Source: G965227875 sp965227875 (lineage in GTDB: Bacteria; Pseudomonadota; Alphaproteobacteria; Rhizobiales; JAJFHC01). Taken from it: a DNA stretch of 64,000 nt. The notes under the pieces were generated by a model. The model saw only the letters and a list, made by a program, of their open reading frames with translations. It had not been told where the DNA came from and made no database searches. The first letter of the stretch is position 1. Every line of letters begins with the position of its first letter. Location: contig OZ245783.1 of assembly GCA_965227875.1 (NCBI GenBank), forward strand, positions 3,596,001 through 3,660,000, in the 5' to 3' direction. The translations under genes and the position numbers were made by a program. Positions 25,559 through 34,484 of this stretch are shown here, piece after piece.

Positions 25559-26605
25559 ATGCCACAGCTTCAGATTGCCGGTAGATGGATTGGCCAATCT
25601 CACCCTCCTTACGTGGTCGCGGAGTTGTCAGCTAACCATGATGGTTCAATAGACCGCGCGAAACTATTGATCGAAGAGGCCGCCGCAGCAGGTGCCGATG
25701 CCGTAAAGCTGCAAACTTACAAGCCTGAGACGCTCACGATCGACAGTAGGGACCCGGACTTTGTTATCGAAGGTGGTCTCTGGGATGGTCGTACGCTGTT
25801 TGAGCTCTATGAAGAAGCCCACATGCCGTGGGAGTGGCATAAACCTCTGTTTCGACATGCTGCAGAACTGGGCATTACAATCTTTAGTTCCCCGTTCGAT
25901 AGCACTGCCGTCGACCTGCTCGAGGATTTGAATGCGCCAGCATACAAGATTGCTTCGTTCGAGGCGGTTGACATCCCGCTGATCAGATATGTTGCGAGTA
26001 CAGGAAAGCCGATGATAATTTCTACAGGCATGGCTGATGTCGATGAAATTGGTGAAGCTGTTGAAACAGCGCGCTCTAGCGGATGCGTCGATCTTGCTAT
26101 CCTGCACTGTGTCAGCGGCTATCCCGCGTTGCCCAAAGAATACAATCTTTTAACAATCCCAGACGTCATGGAGCGCTTCGGTGTGGTCACCGGACTGTCG
26201 GATCATACGCTCAGCAACACGACAGCGATTGTCAGCATTGCGCTTGGTGCGTCTATAATCGAAAAACATCTGACACTGGATCGCAATTCTGGCGGGCCGG
26301 ATGATAGCTTTTCTTTGGAACCGAGTGACATGTCTTTGCTTTGCCGTGATATTCGCACATCGTGGGAGGCACTCGGCAAAGTAGATTATGGCCTCAAATC
26401 AAGCGAAAAAGGCAATGTAAAGTTTCGGCGTTCGCTCTATTTCGTCAAGAATATTAAGTCCGGTGAAGTCATAACACCTGATATGGTGCGAAGTGTTCGA
26501 CCAGGACGCGGGTTAGCGCCTAAGTATCTAGATCAAATTTTGGGCCTCAAAGCAGCTCGATCGATCAGGAAAAACTCGCCGGTTTCCCGAGATGATGTGG
26601 TGTAA
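25559..26605 (+). CDS. pseI: Pseudaminic acid synthase, PseI (NeuB family)
   Basis: A 348-residue NeuB-family enzyme condensing phosphoenolpyruvate with the PseG product to make pseudaminic acid. The barrel begins with PYVVAELSANHDGS and contains ADAVKLQTYKPETLTID, TGLSDHT and IIEKHLTLDR, all conserved; the last 65 or so residues are the SAF antifreeze-like domain. The NeuB branch that uses ManNAc (sialic acid) is excluded mainly by the accompanying pseB, pseC, pseF and pseG. ATG 25559 is preceded by GGAG. It is separated from pseG by two other genes. Confidence 0.9.
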   Translation: MPQLQIAGRWIGQSHPPYVVAELSANHDGSIDRAKLLIEEAAAAGADAVKLQTYKPETLTIDSRDPDFVIEGGLWDGRTLFELYEEAHMPWEWHKPLFRHAAELGITIFSSPFDSTAVDLLEDLNAPAYKIASFEAVDIPLIRYVASTGKPMIISTGMADVDEIGEAVETARSSGCVDLAILHCVSGYPALPKEYNLLTIPDVMERFGVVTGLSDHTLSNTTAIVSIALGASIIEKHLTLDRNSGGPDDSFSLEPSDMSLLCRDIRTSWEALGKVDYGLKSSEKGNVKFRRSLYFVKNIKSGEVITPDMVRSVRPGRGLAPKYLDQILGLKAARSIRKNSPVSRDDVV

Positions 26606-26676
26606 CGCGCCAGACGCACCGGTATCAACCCAGCCAATTCGGTCGTTCGATTTGTCTTGGTCGGAAGTTTGATTAC

Positions 26677-27633
26677 ATGACATTTAAGGCTGGTGTCATT
26701 GGTTTGGGACGAATTGGTTTAACCTCAGATCTGGCGCTTGATCCACAGAAACATGTCTACTCTCATGCGCGCGCTTTCGATGAGCATCCGTCGTTCGAGC
26801 TTGTCGCTGGTGTCGATGCCGATCGTGAACGACGAGCGGACTTCAGTCGAGAATACGGTCAGCCAGTTTTTGAAGACGTTGACATCGAAATGCATCCGAC
26901 AACATTGGATGTTGTCGCTATCGCGGTGCCAACAGAGTCGCATGTGTCGGTGATTAGGAAGGTACTGTGCTATTGCCAACCACGTGTCGTGTTGTGTGAA
27001 AAACCGCTCTCCAGCGACCTGAGAGACGCCCGTCAGATCCTTGATCTTTGCGAACAGTCTGGTGTTGAATTGTACGTCAATTACATCAGGCGCGTTGATA
27101 TGGCGGTTCGCGAGATCAAAATGCGAATCAGTCGAGGAGAATTTCTCCGACCTGTTAAGGGTGTTGTCTGGTATTCGAAGGGAATGTTCAATAACGGATC
27201 ACATTTCTTCGATCTACTGCAATTTTGGCTCGGGGAAATGGACAGTTTTCAGATAATAGGCAAAAAGAGAAATTGGCATAAAGATCCAGAGCCGGATATT
27301 TTAGTTCAATTTTCTGGAACACCAGTCTATTTTATTGCCGCTAAAGAGGAAAACTTTTCACATTATACTGTCGAACTAATATTTTCTAATGGCAGGTTAC
27401 GATACGACCTTGGTGGCCAACACGTTGTCTGGCAACCCGCTGTGCCTAGCACGATTTTTCAGAGTTACACTATGCTTGACGAAACTGAGGAAAAACTTAA
27501 GACCTCCCTGTCAAGAGTTCAATGGCATGTCGCGGATCAACTGGCACTCGTTCTGGATGGGAAGCGATCCGTTTTGTGTACTGGTGCGGAAGCTTTGCGT
27601 ATTGTTGAAAAACTGACGCTTATAACGGAATAA
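26677..27633 (+). CDS. Gfo/Idh/MocA-family oxidoreductase
   Basis: A 318-residue NAD(P)-dependent sugar oxidoreductase. The N-terminal GVIGLGRIG binds the dinucleotide and VVLCEKPLSSD carries the conserved active-site lysine in the EKP motif. Members oxidise or reduce hydroxyl groups of sugars or inositols. It is followed after two bases by a DegT aminotransferase, so the pair probably performs oxidation then transamination at one carbon, as in WlbA/WlbE-type or NtdC/NtdA-type pathways. The substrate is unknown. Confidence 0.82.
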   Translation: MTFKAGVIGLGRIGLTSDLALDPQKHVYSHARAFDEHPSFELVAGVDADRERRADFSREYGQPVFEDVDIEMHPTTLDVVAIAVPTESHVSVIRKVLCYCQPRVVLCEKPLSSDLRDARQILDLCEQSGVELYVNYIRRVDMAVREIKMRISRGEFLRPVKGVVWYSKGMFNNGSHFFDLLQFWLGEMDSFQIIGKKRNWHKDPEPDILVQFSGTPVYFIAAKEENFSHYTVELIFSNGRLRYDLGGQHVVWQPAVPSTIFQSYTMLDETEEKLKTSLSRVQWHVADQLALVLDGKRSVLCTGAEALRIVEKLTLITE

Positions 27634-27635
27634 TT

Positions 27636-28925
27636 ATGAAAACCGAAATATATAAAAACCTTGCGATTTGTGGCGGCCCGAAGACAATATCTCGCAAATT
27701 TAAACGTTATAATCCGCTCGGACAAGAAGAAGTCGATGCAGTAAGAGATGTTGTTGAGAGTGGAATATTGTCACAGTTTATTGGTGGATGGGGCCCCGAT
27801 TTTTTTGGTGGACCGAAAGTCCGCGAATTTGAGAATAAATGCCAGTCCGTTTTTGGTGTGAAGCACGCAGTATCAGTAAACTCCTGGACTTCTGGTCTTA
27901 TAGCCGCTGTCGGCGCCATAGGAACAGAACCAGGAGACGAGATTATCGTATCTCCGTTTACGATGTGCGCCAGCGCAACGGCAATACTGCACTGGAATGC
28001 AATTCCAGTATTTGCAGACATTGAGGCGGAGACGTTTTGTATCGATCCGGAATCGGTCGAGAAGAACATCTCCCCTTTCACAAAGGCGATAATGGCGGTG
28101 GACATTTTCGGTCATTCTGCAAATCTGGACAGCTTGAGGAACATTGCAACGAAATACGACCTGAAAATCATCACGGATTCAGCCCAGGCGCCCGGGGCAA
28201 TCTACAACGGTAAATATGCGGGAACACTGGCGGATGTTGGCGGATTTAGCTTAAATTATCACAAGCACATCCATACTGGTGAGGGAGGAATACTGGTCAC
28301 TGAAAATGACGAAATTGCGAACAGATTGCGTCTTATCCGAAATCATGCTGAAGCGGTGGTGGAAGGAATGGAGATACGCGACCTGACAAACATGGTGGGG
28401 TATAATTTCAGAATGGGTGAAATTGAGTGCGCCATCGGAATTGAGCAACTTGATAAACTGCCCGCGTTGGTCAAGCGCCGTCAAACCATTGCAAAACGGC
28501 TCACGGAGGGCTTGAGTGATTTAGAAGGGTTGCGGACGCCAAGAGTGAAGTCCGACTGCACACATTCATATTACGGATACCCTCTCGTGCTTGACGTGGA
28601 AACACTGGGAGTTTCCCGCCAAAAAATACTCGACGCCTTGGTAGCAGAAGGAATTGAGGGCCTAGGTGCGGGGTACGTCAATGTTCACTTGCTACCACTT
28701 TTTCAACGAAAGATTGCATTCGGAACCAAAGGTTTTCCTTGGACATCTGAAATCTGCCACCGCGATGTCAATTACGGAAAGGGGATCTGCCCAGTGGCAG
28801 AAGAACTGCACGACTCGACATTGATGTGTTACGCGATGTGCATGCATGATTTAAGTGACAGCGATGTAGATTTAGTTGTTGAAGCATTTAATAAAGTCTG
28901 GTCGAGACGGTCTGAATTGCATTAG
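27636..28925 (+). CDS. DegT/DnrJ/EryC1/StrS-family aminotransferase, long form
   Basis: A 429-residue PLP aminotransferase. The catalytic Lys210 is in LNYHKHIHTGEGG and Asp181 in ITDSAQAPGA binds the cofactor. The N-terminal CGGPKTIS extension and the length resemble the StsC/AHBA-synthase-like subgroup more than the short PseC type. It follows the Gfo/Idh gene by two bases, suggesting that both act on the same keto sugar or keto cyclitol. AT-rich, part of the imported block. Confidence 0.83.
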   Translation: MKTEIYKNLAICGGPKTISRKFKRYNPLGQEEVDAVRDVVESGILSQFIGGWGPDFFGGPKVREFENKCQSVFGVKHAVSVNSWTSGLIAAVGAIGTEPGDEIIVSPFTMCASATAILHWNAIPVFADIEAETFCIDPESVEKNISPFTKAIMAVDIFGHSANLDSLRNIATKYDLKIITDSAQAPGAIYNGKYAGTLADVGGFSLNYHKHIHTGEGGILVTENDEIANRLRLIRNHAEAVVEGMEIRDLTNMVGYNFRMGEIECAIGIEQLDKLPALVKRRQTIAKRLTEGLSDLEGLRTPRVKSDCTHSYYGYPLVLDVETLGVSRQKILDALVAEGIEGLGAGYVNVHLLPLFQRKIAFGTKGFPWTSEICHRDVNYGKGICPVAEELHDSTLMCYAMCMHDLSDSDVDLVVEAFNKVWSRRSELH

Positions 28926-28941
28926 GTGTAGAATTAGCAAC

Positions 28942-29859
28942 ATGTCACTCTGTATAGTAAGCCATGATTCCGGTGGCGCACATGTGCTGGCCAGTTATGT
29001 CGCGCGAAATAGATTGAATTGTTCTTTTGTGTTGGAAGGTCCGGCATGCAACATCTTTCAAAGTCGTATTGGCCCTGTTAAGAGTATAAGCATTGAAGAA
29101 GCGTTGCATTGTTGCAATGAAGTATTGTGCGGTACAAGCTGGAAATCAAATTTGGAGTGGCAGGCAATAGGCGCTGCAAGGGCAATAGGTAAACGTGTAT
29201 TCGCATTTCTCGATCATTGGGTCAATTATCGCCAACGCTTCGTTCGGGATCAGGTTATCAACCTTCCTGACGAAATCTGGGTAGGCGATACGTTCGCAAA
29301 AAATATCGCACAGAAAATTTTTGCTGATACACCCGTTAGGTTTGTACCAAATCCTTATCTCCAGGACATCGAAGAGGAACTTATAGCTATTGAACGTAGC
29401 CAACCTGCGCGCGACGCTGAGAAAGGGATAAACATTTTATTTGTTTGTGAACCAATAAGCGAGCACGGATTGAAGGCATATGGTGATCCACGATACTGGG
29501 GCTATACTGAGTTTGAAGCGTTAGAACATTTCTTCACTCACATAGATATGATCGGAAAAAAAATCGATCGTATTGTGATTCGGCCACACCCCTCTGAGGA
29601 TGAAGGAAAGTATAACAACATAATATTGAAATATGGTGGGTTCACCCGAATTGGTGGTAAGCGCACTTTAACCGAAGAAATAGCTGAAAGTGACGTGGTC
29701 GTCGGTTGTGAAAGTATGGCGCTAGTTGTCGGTTTACTTGCAAAGCGTCGTGTTATATCGGTCATACCGCCGGGTGGACAGAAATGTTGCTTGCCTCAGA
29801 GTCAAATAGAATCACTGAATTGTATTATTGATAGAGCATCAAATTTAAATAATACTTAG
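28942..29859 (+). CDS. Unknown protein, probable GT-B-type glycosyltransferase
   Basis: A 305-residue protein with no family I can name. The C-terminal half has VIRPHPSEDEG (His216-Pro217) followed by VVGCESMALVVGLLAKRRVISVIPPGG, the arrangement of the donor-binding half of GT-B enzymes such as capsule and sialyl-like transferases with an HP motif. A short N-terminal Rossmann half starts with SLCIVSHDSGGAHVL. It lies within the sugar-synthesis run, so it may transfer one of the locus sugars, possibly from CMP-Pse. Start ATG 28942 is 16 bases after the previous stop. Confidence 0.55.
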   Translation: MSLCIVSHDSGGAHVLASYVARNRLNCSFVLEGPACNIFQSRIGPVKSISIEEALHCCNEVLCGTSWKSNLEWQAIGAARAIGKRVFAFLDHWVNYRQRFVRDQVINLPDEIWVGDTFAKNIAQKIFADTPVRFVPNPYLQDIEEELIAIERSQPARDAEKGINILFVCEPISEHGLKAYGDPRYWGYTEFEALEHFFTHIDMIGKKIDRIVIRPHPSEDEGKYNNIILKYGGFTRIGGKRTLTEEIAESDVVVGCESMALVVGLLAKRRVISVIPPGGQKCCLPQSQIESLNCIIDRASNLNNT

Positions 29860-29910
29860 ACATAATTTTCTAAGCGCATATCATATAAACCGATCTGTCT
29901 AACATGTACG

Positions 29911-31002
29911 ATGAGTGAAGAGATAATGAATTCCACCTATTATGCAGAGTTGTTCAAAAAAAGTATGCATGATATCAACTTTGCCCCGACTATTTATCGC
30001 CCAACAAAATTTTGGCAACTTTGGATGGATAACTTCAAGAAGGACATTGAAATTTATGGGTTCGAGAAATTTAAGTCTGCGCCAAGTTGCTTATCTATGT
30101 TTGTTACAAACTATGGATATCCATTCAACGAAGTGAATCAAGACCTGAGAAGAGAATTCAACGAATTCGGAAACACGAAAAATCTGTCACAAAAACAATT
30201 AGCATTTTTGGATTATTACCTCACTGGAGAAATGAATGCGTTTAGCGATTTTAGAGTTCTGAAAGCTAGTGACGATGGTCCAGCATGTGGACTTGATTTT
30301 TCGAAATTTACAGAGGGCGACATTGGCACTCCTACGGAGCAATTCAATTTTGATGGACGTGTATTATCACGAAATTCCTTGAACTACTTGCTCATGCTGG
30401 TTTTCTTACGCCGTGTCATGAAAAATTTTATTCCAAGAGTGGTTTTGGAAATCGGTGGTGGTTGGGGTAGTCTCGGGGAAATTTTGCAAAAATCAAATAC
30501 AGATGGTATGAAGTATATCAATATAGATATTCCTCCAACTAGTTGCTTCTCTAATTTTTACCTGAGAGAGACATTCGGTCGAGATAGTGTAATGGGGTAT
30601 ATGGAACTTCACGAATGCGAACAAATTTCTGTAAGTGAATTAGGGGATCTAACCGTACTTCCTTCATGGACGGTAGACAAGTTACGAGGAAAAATAGATC
30701 TATTTGTTAACTCAATTTCGTTTCAGGAGATGGAACCAAAAGTGGTGCGAACGTATCTCGAAAAAGTGAGCGGCTTGCAGCCTAGATATTTAATGATGAG
30801 AAACCTTAGGGAGGGGAAAAATACTGTTGCTTCAGACAATGTTGGGTCTAGGGTTGATGAAGCGGTAAAGAGGGAGTTTTATGTGGATAATCTGAGCGCA
30901 AATGGATACTCCCTTGTCGACGATAATGTTGTTCCGTTTGGTAGAAAAACTTTGGATGGATTTCATTCTGAAATACTTGTTTTTGAGCGTAAAATATTAT
31001 GA
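29911..31002 (+). CDS. Putative sugar O-methyltransferase
   Basis: A 363-residue protein of the putative sugar O-methyltransferase type. Residues 165-200 contain VVLEIGGGWGSLGEIL and YINIDIPP, an AdoMet-binding motif I with the characteristic GGGWGSL form, and FVNSISFQEME lies at motif IV. The N-terminal 150 residues are helical and of unknown fold. Such proteins O-methylate O-antigen sugars. Its 3-prime end overlaps the next, antisense gene by six bases. Strongly AT-rich. Confidence 0.7.
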   Translation: MSEEIMNSTYYAELFKKSMHDINFAPTIYRPTKFWQLWMDNFKKDIEIYGFEKFKSAPSCLSMFVTNYGYPFNEVNQDLRREFNEFGNTKNLSQKQLAFLDYYLTGEMNAFSDFRVLKASDDGPACGLDFSKFTEGDIGTPTEQFNFDGRVLSRNSLNYLLMLVFLRRVMKNFIPRVVLEIGGGWGSLGEILQKSNTDGMKYINIDIPPTSCFSNFYLRETFGRDSVMGYMELHECEQISVSELGDLTVLPSWTVDKLRGKIDLFVNSISFQEMEPKVVRTYLEKVSGLQPRYLMMRNLREGKNTVASDNVGSRVDEAVKREFYVDNLSANGYSLVDDNVVPFGRKTLDGFHSEILVFERKIL

Positions 31003-31785
31003 ATGTTTTGAGGCGATCAAATTCCACCTGTTTGTGTTAACAAGTGAATTTCCGTTTATATCAATTTCTGTGTGTAAAAATAGATCTTCAATTTTAAAGC
31101 CTAATTCGTTAAGTCGCCTAGAAAATTCGTGTTGTTCAATTGTATAGTATGACTTTGGTGCTATTACGAATGGAGCGTTGGAAAATATTGCATTTAGCAA
31201 TATTTTCGATTTATTATAAAATGAACGCGGTCCTTGTTTAATGAGTGAGTGAAGTAACCAAAGAGATATAGAATCGCCGAAACGTATGTTATTTTGCGAA
31301 TTGTTTATTATCAATTCACCAAAGTATACTGTCCCTCCTGGTTTAAGAACTCGCTCTATCTCTTTGATAGTTTTGTCAAGTGTTAAATCGGAGTCAATTA
31401 GAGGAATGACGCCGTTTATAACAATAACATCAATGAAGTTTTCGGGTAAGGATATTTTATCGCAAGTCGAGCATAGGAGTTTTATGTTATCAACGCCTTT
31501 TTCTCGGAGGTGCTCTTTTAACCGGTCAATTTCCTGAGTCGTTGGCAATATACCAAAATATTCTCCATGTCCGTTTTTAGCGTATTTTTGAAGCAAGGTT
31601 CCATCGCCGCAACCGATGTCTAGGACGATGGAGCGATTGTGAATTGGTAGACGTGAATAGATTTGACTAGCAATAAACTCGGATAAGTCGTGACGCCCAG
31701 GACGAGCATTTAGTTCTCTTACATCAGGTGAAGATGCTTTTAGTCTATAGGTCTCAATGTGAGTATTTGCTTTGTATATAGGCAT
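30997..31785 (-). CDS. Class I SAM-dependent methyltransferase (opposite strand)
   Basis: A 262-residue Methyltransf_11/25-type enzyme: VLDIGCGDGTLLQKYA is motif I, DVIVINGVIP motif II and IERVLKPGGTVYFGEL motif III. It is the only minus-strand gene in the glycan locus and converges on the preceding O-methyltransferase, overlapping its end. It therefore separates the locus into two plus-strand transcription units. The acceptor is not predictable; a sugar or lipid carrier step is likely from context. Confidence 0.8.
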   Translation of the reverse strand: MPIYKANTHIETYRLKASSPDVRELNARPGRHDLSEFIASQIYSRLPIHNRSIVLDIGCGDGTLLQKYAKNGHGEYFGILPTTQEIDRLKEHLREKGVDNIKLLCSTCDKISLPENFIDVIVINGVIPLIDSDLTLDKTIKEIERVLKPGGTVYFGELIINNSQNNIRFGDSISLWLLHSLIKQGPRSFYNKSKILLNAIFSNAPFVIAPKSYYTIEQHEFSRRLNELGFKIEDLFLHTEIDINGNSLVNTNRWNLIASKHS

Positions 31786-32073
31786 TGTTGTTTATAACCG
31801 ATTGCATTCTGAGTATTTTGGGGGGAGTTATGGAGTGACTTTAGGAGCCGCCCGAGCCTCAACTACGAAGCAAATTTGACCCCGCAGTCAAAGTTACATC
31901 CCGTACCGCTCTCATAAACTTGTTGCTAATGTGCTCTTTACGGCGCTATTTCCTTCAAGTCAAAGGAGACGAGATAGGATTGGAACGCGTGGTGATACGC
32001 GCAGGGATGCCCGGAAACTCCGAGCAAAATTTTTAACGAATCCATATTTAATAAATCGATTTATCATCCATTC
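31786..32073. other. Intergenic region at a composition boundary
   Basis: A 288-base gap between divergent genes (methyltransferase on minus, capsule-like protein on plus). Composition changes here from strongly AT-rich to intermediate. A small CGCGT-ggtgat-ACGCG palindrome is at about 31988-32003. No open frame with a ribosome site and no recognisable insertion-sequence end was found. It should hold two promoters and may be an old junction. Confidence 0.5.
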
Positions 32074-33717
32074 ATGACCATTCGTGCCACCATAAAAAAA
32101 ATTTTTCGTCGAGTCACTAGAGTTCGAAAAAGCCCTCCGCTCCAGCGATTTATCAGGCACAACCGCGGAGTGTTTAAGGTGGCTTCCAATAACGTTTCGC
32201 AAGACGCAGTCGTTCTCTTCGAGCTAAACGGGATGCAGTCGGCGCATATCTCCTACAGTTATCTTGCAAATGTTTTGGCTGAAGACGAGGATGCCGAGGT
32301 TGTCGCATATTCGCCGAACCCCGAACCGCAGTTCTGGCGTCGAATGTACTTCTGGGGCAGGCGTTTGATTAGCTTCGACAGGTTCGGTACCTATGCCTCG
32401 TTCGGGGCAACGCAGTTCCTCCTAATCGTGCCCGATAGGAAACACAAGACAGTCGCACGACAGCTGTTCGAAGACATTGTTCCAACTCTGAACAGCAGAC
32501 GTGCGATCGAGCGGCTTTCGATTGATGGTGTCGTAGTCGGGGATCTCATTTACGATACGTATCTGAAACAGTTCCGGAAACCGACCATCGACCATGACAC
32601 GCCGGAGTTTTTCAAATTCCTGCTGGAGTCCCTGGAGACCTTCGTTTTTTGGGCAGACTACATTGAGCATCACGACGTCCGGGCGATCAACGTCAGCCAC
32701 TGTGTCTACAATCTCGCCATGCCCTTGAGGCTCGCCGTTGCGCGTGGAATCCCTGTGTTTCAGGCCAACGCAACGCACGTTTATAGACTCAGTTCAGAAA
32801 ATTTGTTTGCATACAACGATTTTCACTACTTTCGTGAACGTTTCGCTATGTTGCCAAAGGACGTTCGCGACGAGGGGCTGAAGAAGGCGAAACGGCAGAT
32901 CGAACGTCGTTTTGCCGGTGAAGTCGGGGTGGACATGGCGTATTCTAGCCAATCCGCGTATGGCGCGGTACGGGAAGAGCGTGTTCTGGCGGACTCACCC
33001 CGCAAGAAGGTTTTGATCGCCACACACTGCTTTTTCGACAGCCCACACAGTTACGGGTTCAACCTCTTCCCTGACTTTTATGAATGGCTCGATTTCCTAG
33101 GTAGCATAACCGAGCAAACGGACTACGATTGGTACATCAAGACCCATCCGGATTACCTGCCGGGAACCTTGGAGGTTATAAACGGGTTCATCGCACGTTA
33201 TGCAAAGCTCACCCTACTGCCAGCGGACACGTCCCATCACCAGATCATTGCAGAGGGCATTGACGTCGCGTTGACAGTGTACGGCACAATTGCTTTTGAA
33301 TACGCAGCTCTTGGCGTTCCGGTGATTAACGCATCACGGAACAACCCGCACATCGCATACGATTTCAATCTTCATCCCGTGGATGTCGAGGATTACAGGC
33401 GCATGCTGGCCAACCCGGAATGCTGGAATCTTCATATCGACGCGCAACAGGTTTACGAGTATTACTTCATGCGCCACATCTACAATAGCGAAAACATTTT
33501 TTTCGATGACTTCCAGACCGTCCTCGAGCAACTAGGGGGATACAACGCGCAGTTCAAGCCGGTTGTCTACGACAAGTGGCTTGAACAGTTCACGCCGCAG
33601 AAACACGAACGGATCATGACCGCCCTGCGGCGATTTATCGAATCCGGAGACTTCCGAATGGATTATACCCACTATGGACACGAATTCTCGGTCGAGTCGA
33701 TAGGAGCAATATCTTGA
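32074..33717 (+). CDS. Large capsule/O-antigen-type protein, possible GT-B glycosyltransferase
   Basis: A 547-residue protein without a family I can name securely. The basic N-terminus (KKIFRRVTRVRKS) suggests membrane association. Around residues 350-365 DWYIKTHPDYLPGT provides an HP motif, and LTVYGTIAFEYAALGVPVINAS about 60 residues later matches the donor-binding motif of KpsS/KpsC- and CDP-glycerol-type transferases. It is the first gene of the intermediate-GC block and overlaps rfbF (TTGA), so it is likely to use the CDP sugar made by the next genes or to build a capsule linker. Composition 28/60 G+C at 32221-32280. Confidence 0.6.
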   Translation: MTIRATIKKIFRRVTRVRKSPPLQRFIRHNRGVFKVASNNVSQDAVVLFELNGMQSAHISYSYLANVLAEDEDAEVVAYSPNPEPQFWRRMYFWGRRLISFDRFGTYASFGATQFLLIVPDRKHKTVARQLFEDIVPTLNSRRAIERLSIDGVVVGDLIYDTYLKQFRKPTIDHDTPEFFKFLLESLETFVFWADYIEHHDVRAINVSHCVYNLAMPLRLAVARGIPVFQANATHVYRLSSENLFAYNDFHYFRERFAMLPKDVRDEGLKKAKRQIERRFAGEVGVDMAYSSQSAYGAVREERVLADSPRKKVLIATHCFFDSPHSYGFNLFPDFYEWLDFLGSITEQTDYDWYIKTHPDYLPGTLEVINGFIARYAKLTLLPADTSHHQIIAEGIDVALTVYGTIAFEYAALGVPVINASRNNPHIAYDFNLHPVDVEDYRRMLANPECWNLHIDAQQVYEYYFMRHIYNSENIFFDDFQTVLEQLGGYNAQFKPVVYDKWLEQFTPQKHERIMTALRRFIESGDFRMDYTHYGHEFSVESIGAIS

Positions 33718-34484
33718 TCGCAGTCATCCTCGCCGGTGGACTCGGAACGCGCATTTCGGAGGAGACTCACCTCAGGCCGAAGCCGATGATTGAAATCGGA
33801 GGTAAGCCGATCCTTTGGCATATCATGAAGATTTATGCCGCCCATGGTGTAAACCGTTTCGTCATTTGCTGCGGCTACAAAGGATACATAATCAAGGAGT
33901 ATTTTGCGAATTACTTCCTGCACATGTCGGACGTGACATTCGACATGAAGAACAATGAGATGGAGGTCCATCAACGCAACGTCGAGCCATGGCATGTGAC
34001 GCTGATTGACACGGGAGAAGACACGCTTACGGGAGGGCGCATAAAACGCGTCGGGGATTATGTCCGTGATGAAGACTGTTTTTGTCTGACTTACGGCGAC
34101 GGCCTAAGTGATGTCGACATCTGCGCTTCAATCGGGTTTCATCGGTCACACGGCAAAATAGCGACCGTAACCGCCGTTCAACCCCCTGGGCGCTACGGTG
34201 CATTGGAGCGCGACGGAGATGCTGTTGTGAAATTCTCCGAAAAGCCGCGTGGGGACGGCGGACTGATCAATGGCGGATTTTTCGTGCTGTCTCCAAAGTC
34301 TCTTGAGTTTATCGAGGGAGACCACACGCCTTGGGAGTCCGATCCAATGGTGCGATTGGCTGAGACTGGTGAGTTGATGCTTTTTGAGCACTCTGGCTTC
34401 TGGCAGGCGATGGACACGTTGCGCGACAAAAACATGCTCGAATCCGAGTGGGCGTCGGGAAGTGCACGATGGAAAGTCTGGTGA
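33714..34484 (+). CDS. rfbF: Glucose-1-phosphate cytidylyltransferase
   Basis: A 256-residue sugar nucleotidyltransferase making CDP-glucose from glucose-1-phosphate and CTP. The N-terminal LAGGLGTRISEETHLRPKPM and GGKPILWHIMKIYAAHG blocks and the C-terminal SGFWQAMDTLRDKNMLE are the RfbF signature. The TTG start overlaps the preceding TGA and has AGGAG 7 bases upstream. It starts the CDP-6-deoxysugar pathway here, with rfbG directly following. Confidence 0.95.
   Translation: MIAVILAGGLGTRISEETHLRPKPMIEIGGKPILWHIMKIYAAHGVNRFVICCGYKGYIIKEYFANYFLHMSDVTFDMKNNEMEVHQRNVEPWHVTLIDTGEDTLTGGRIKRVGDYVRDEDCFCLTYGDGLSDVDICASIGFHRSHGKIATVTAVQPPGRYGALERDGDAVVKFSEKPRGDGGLINGGFFVLSPKSLEFIEGDHTPWESDPMVRLAETGELMLFEHSGFWQAMDTLRDKNMLESEWASGSARWKVW

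Noticed and set aside
31786..32073. Possible insertion-sequence remnant in the intergenic gap
   Set aside because: No terminal inverted repeats, target-site duplication or transposase fragment could be seen.
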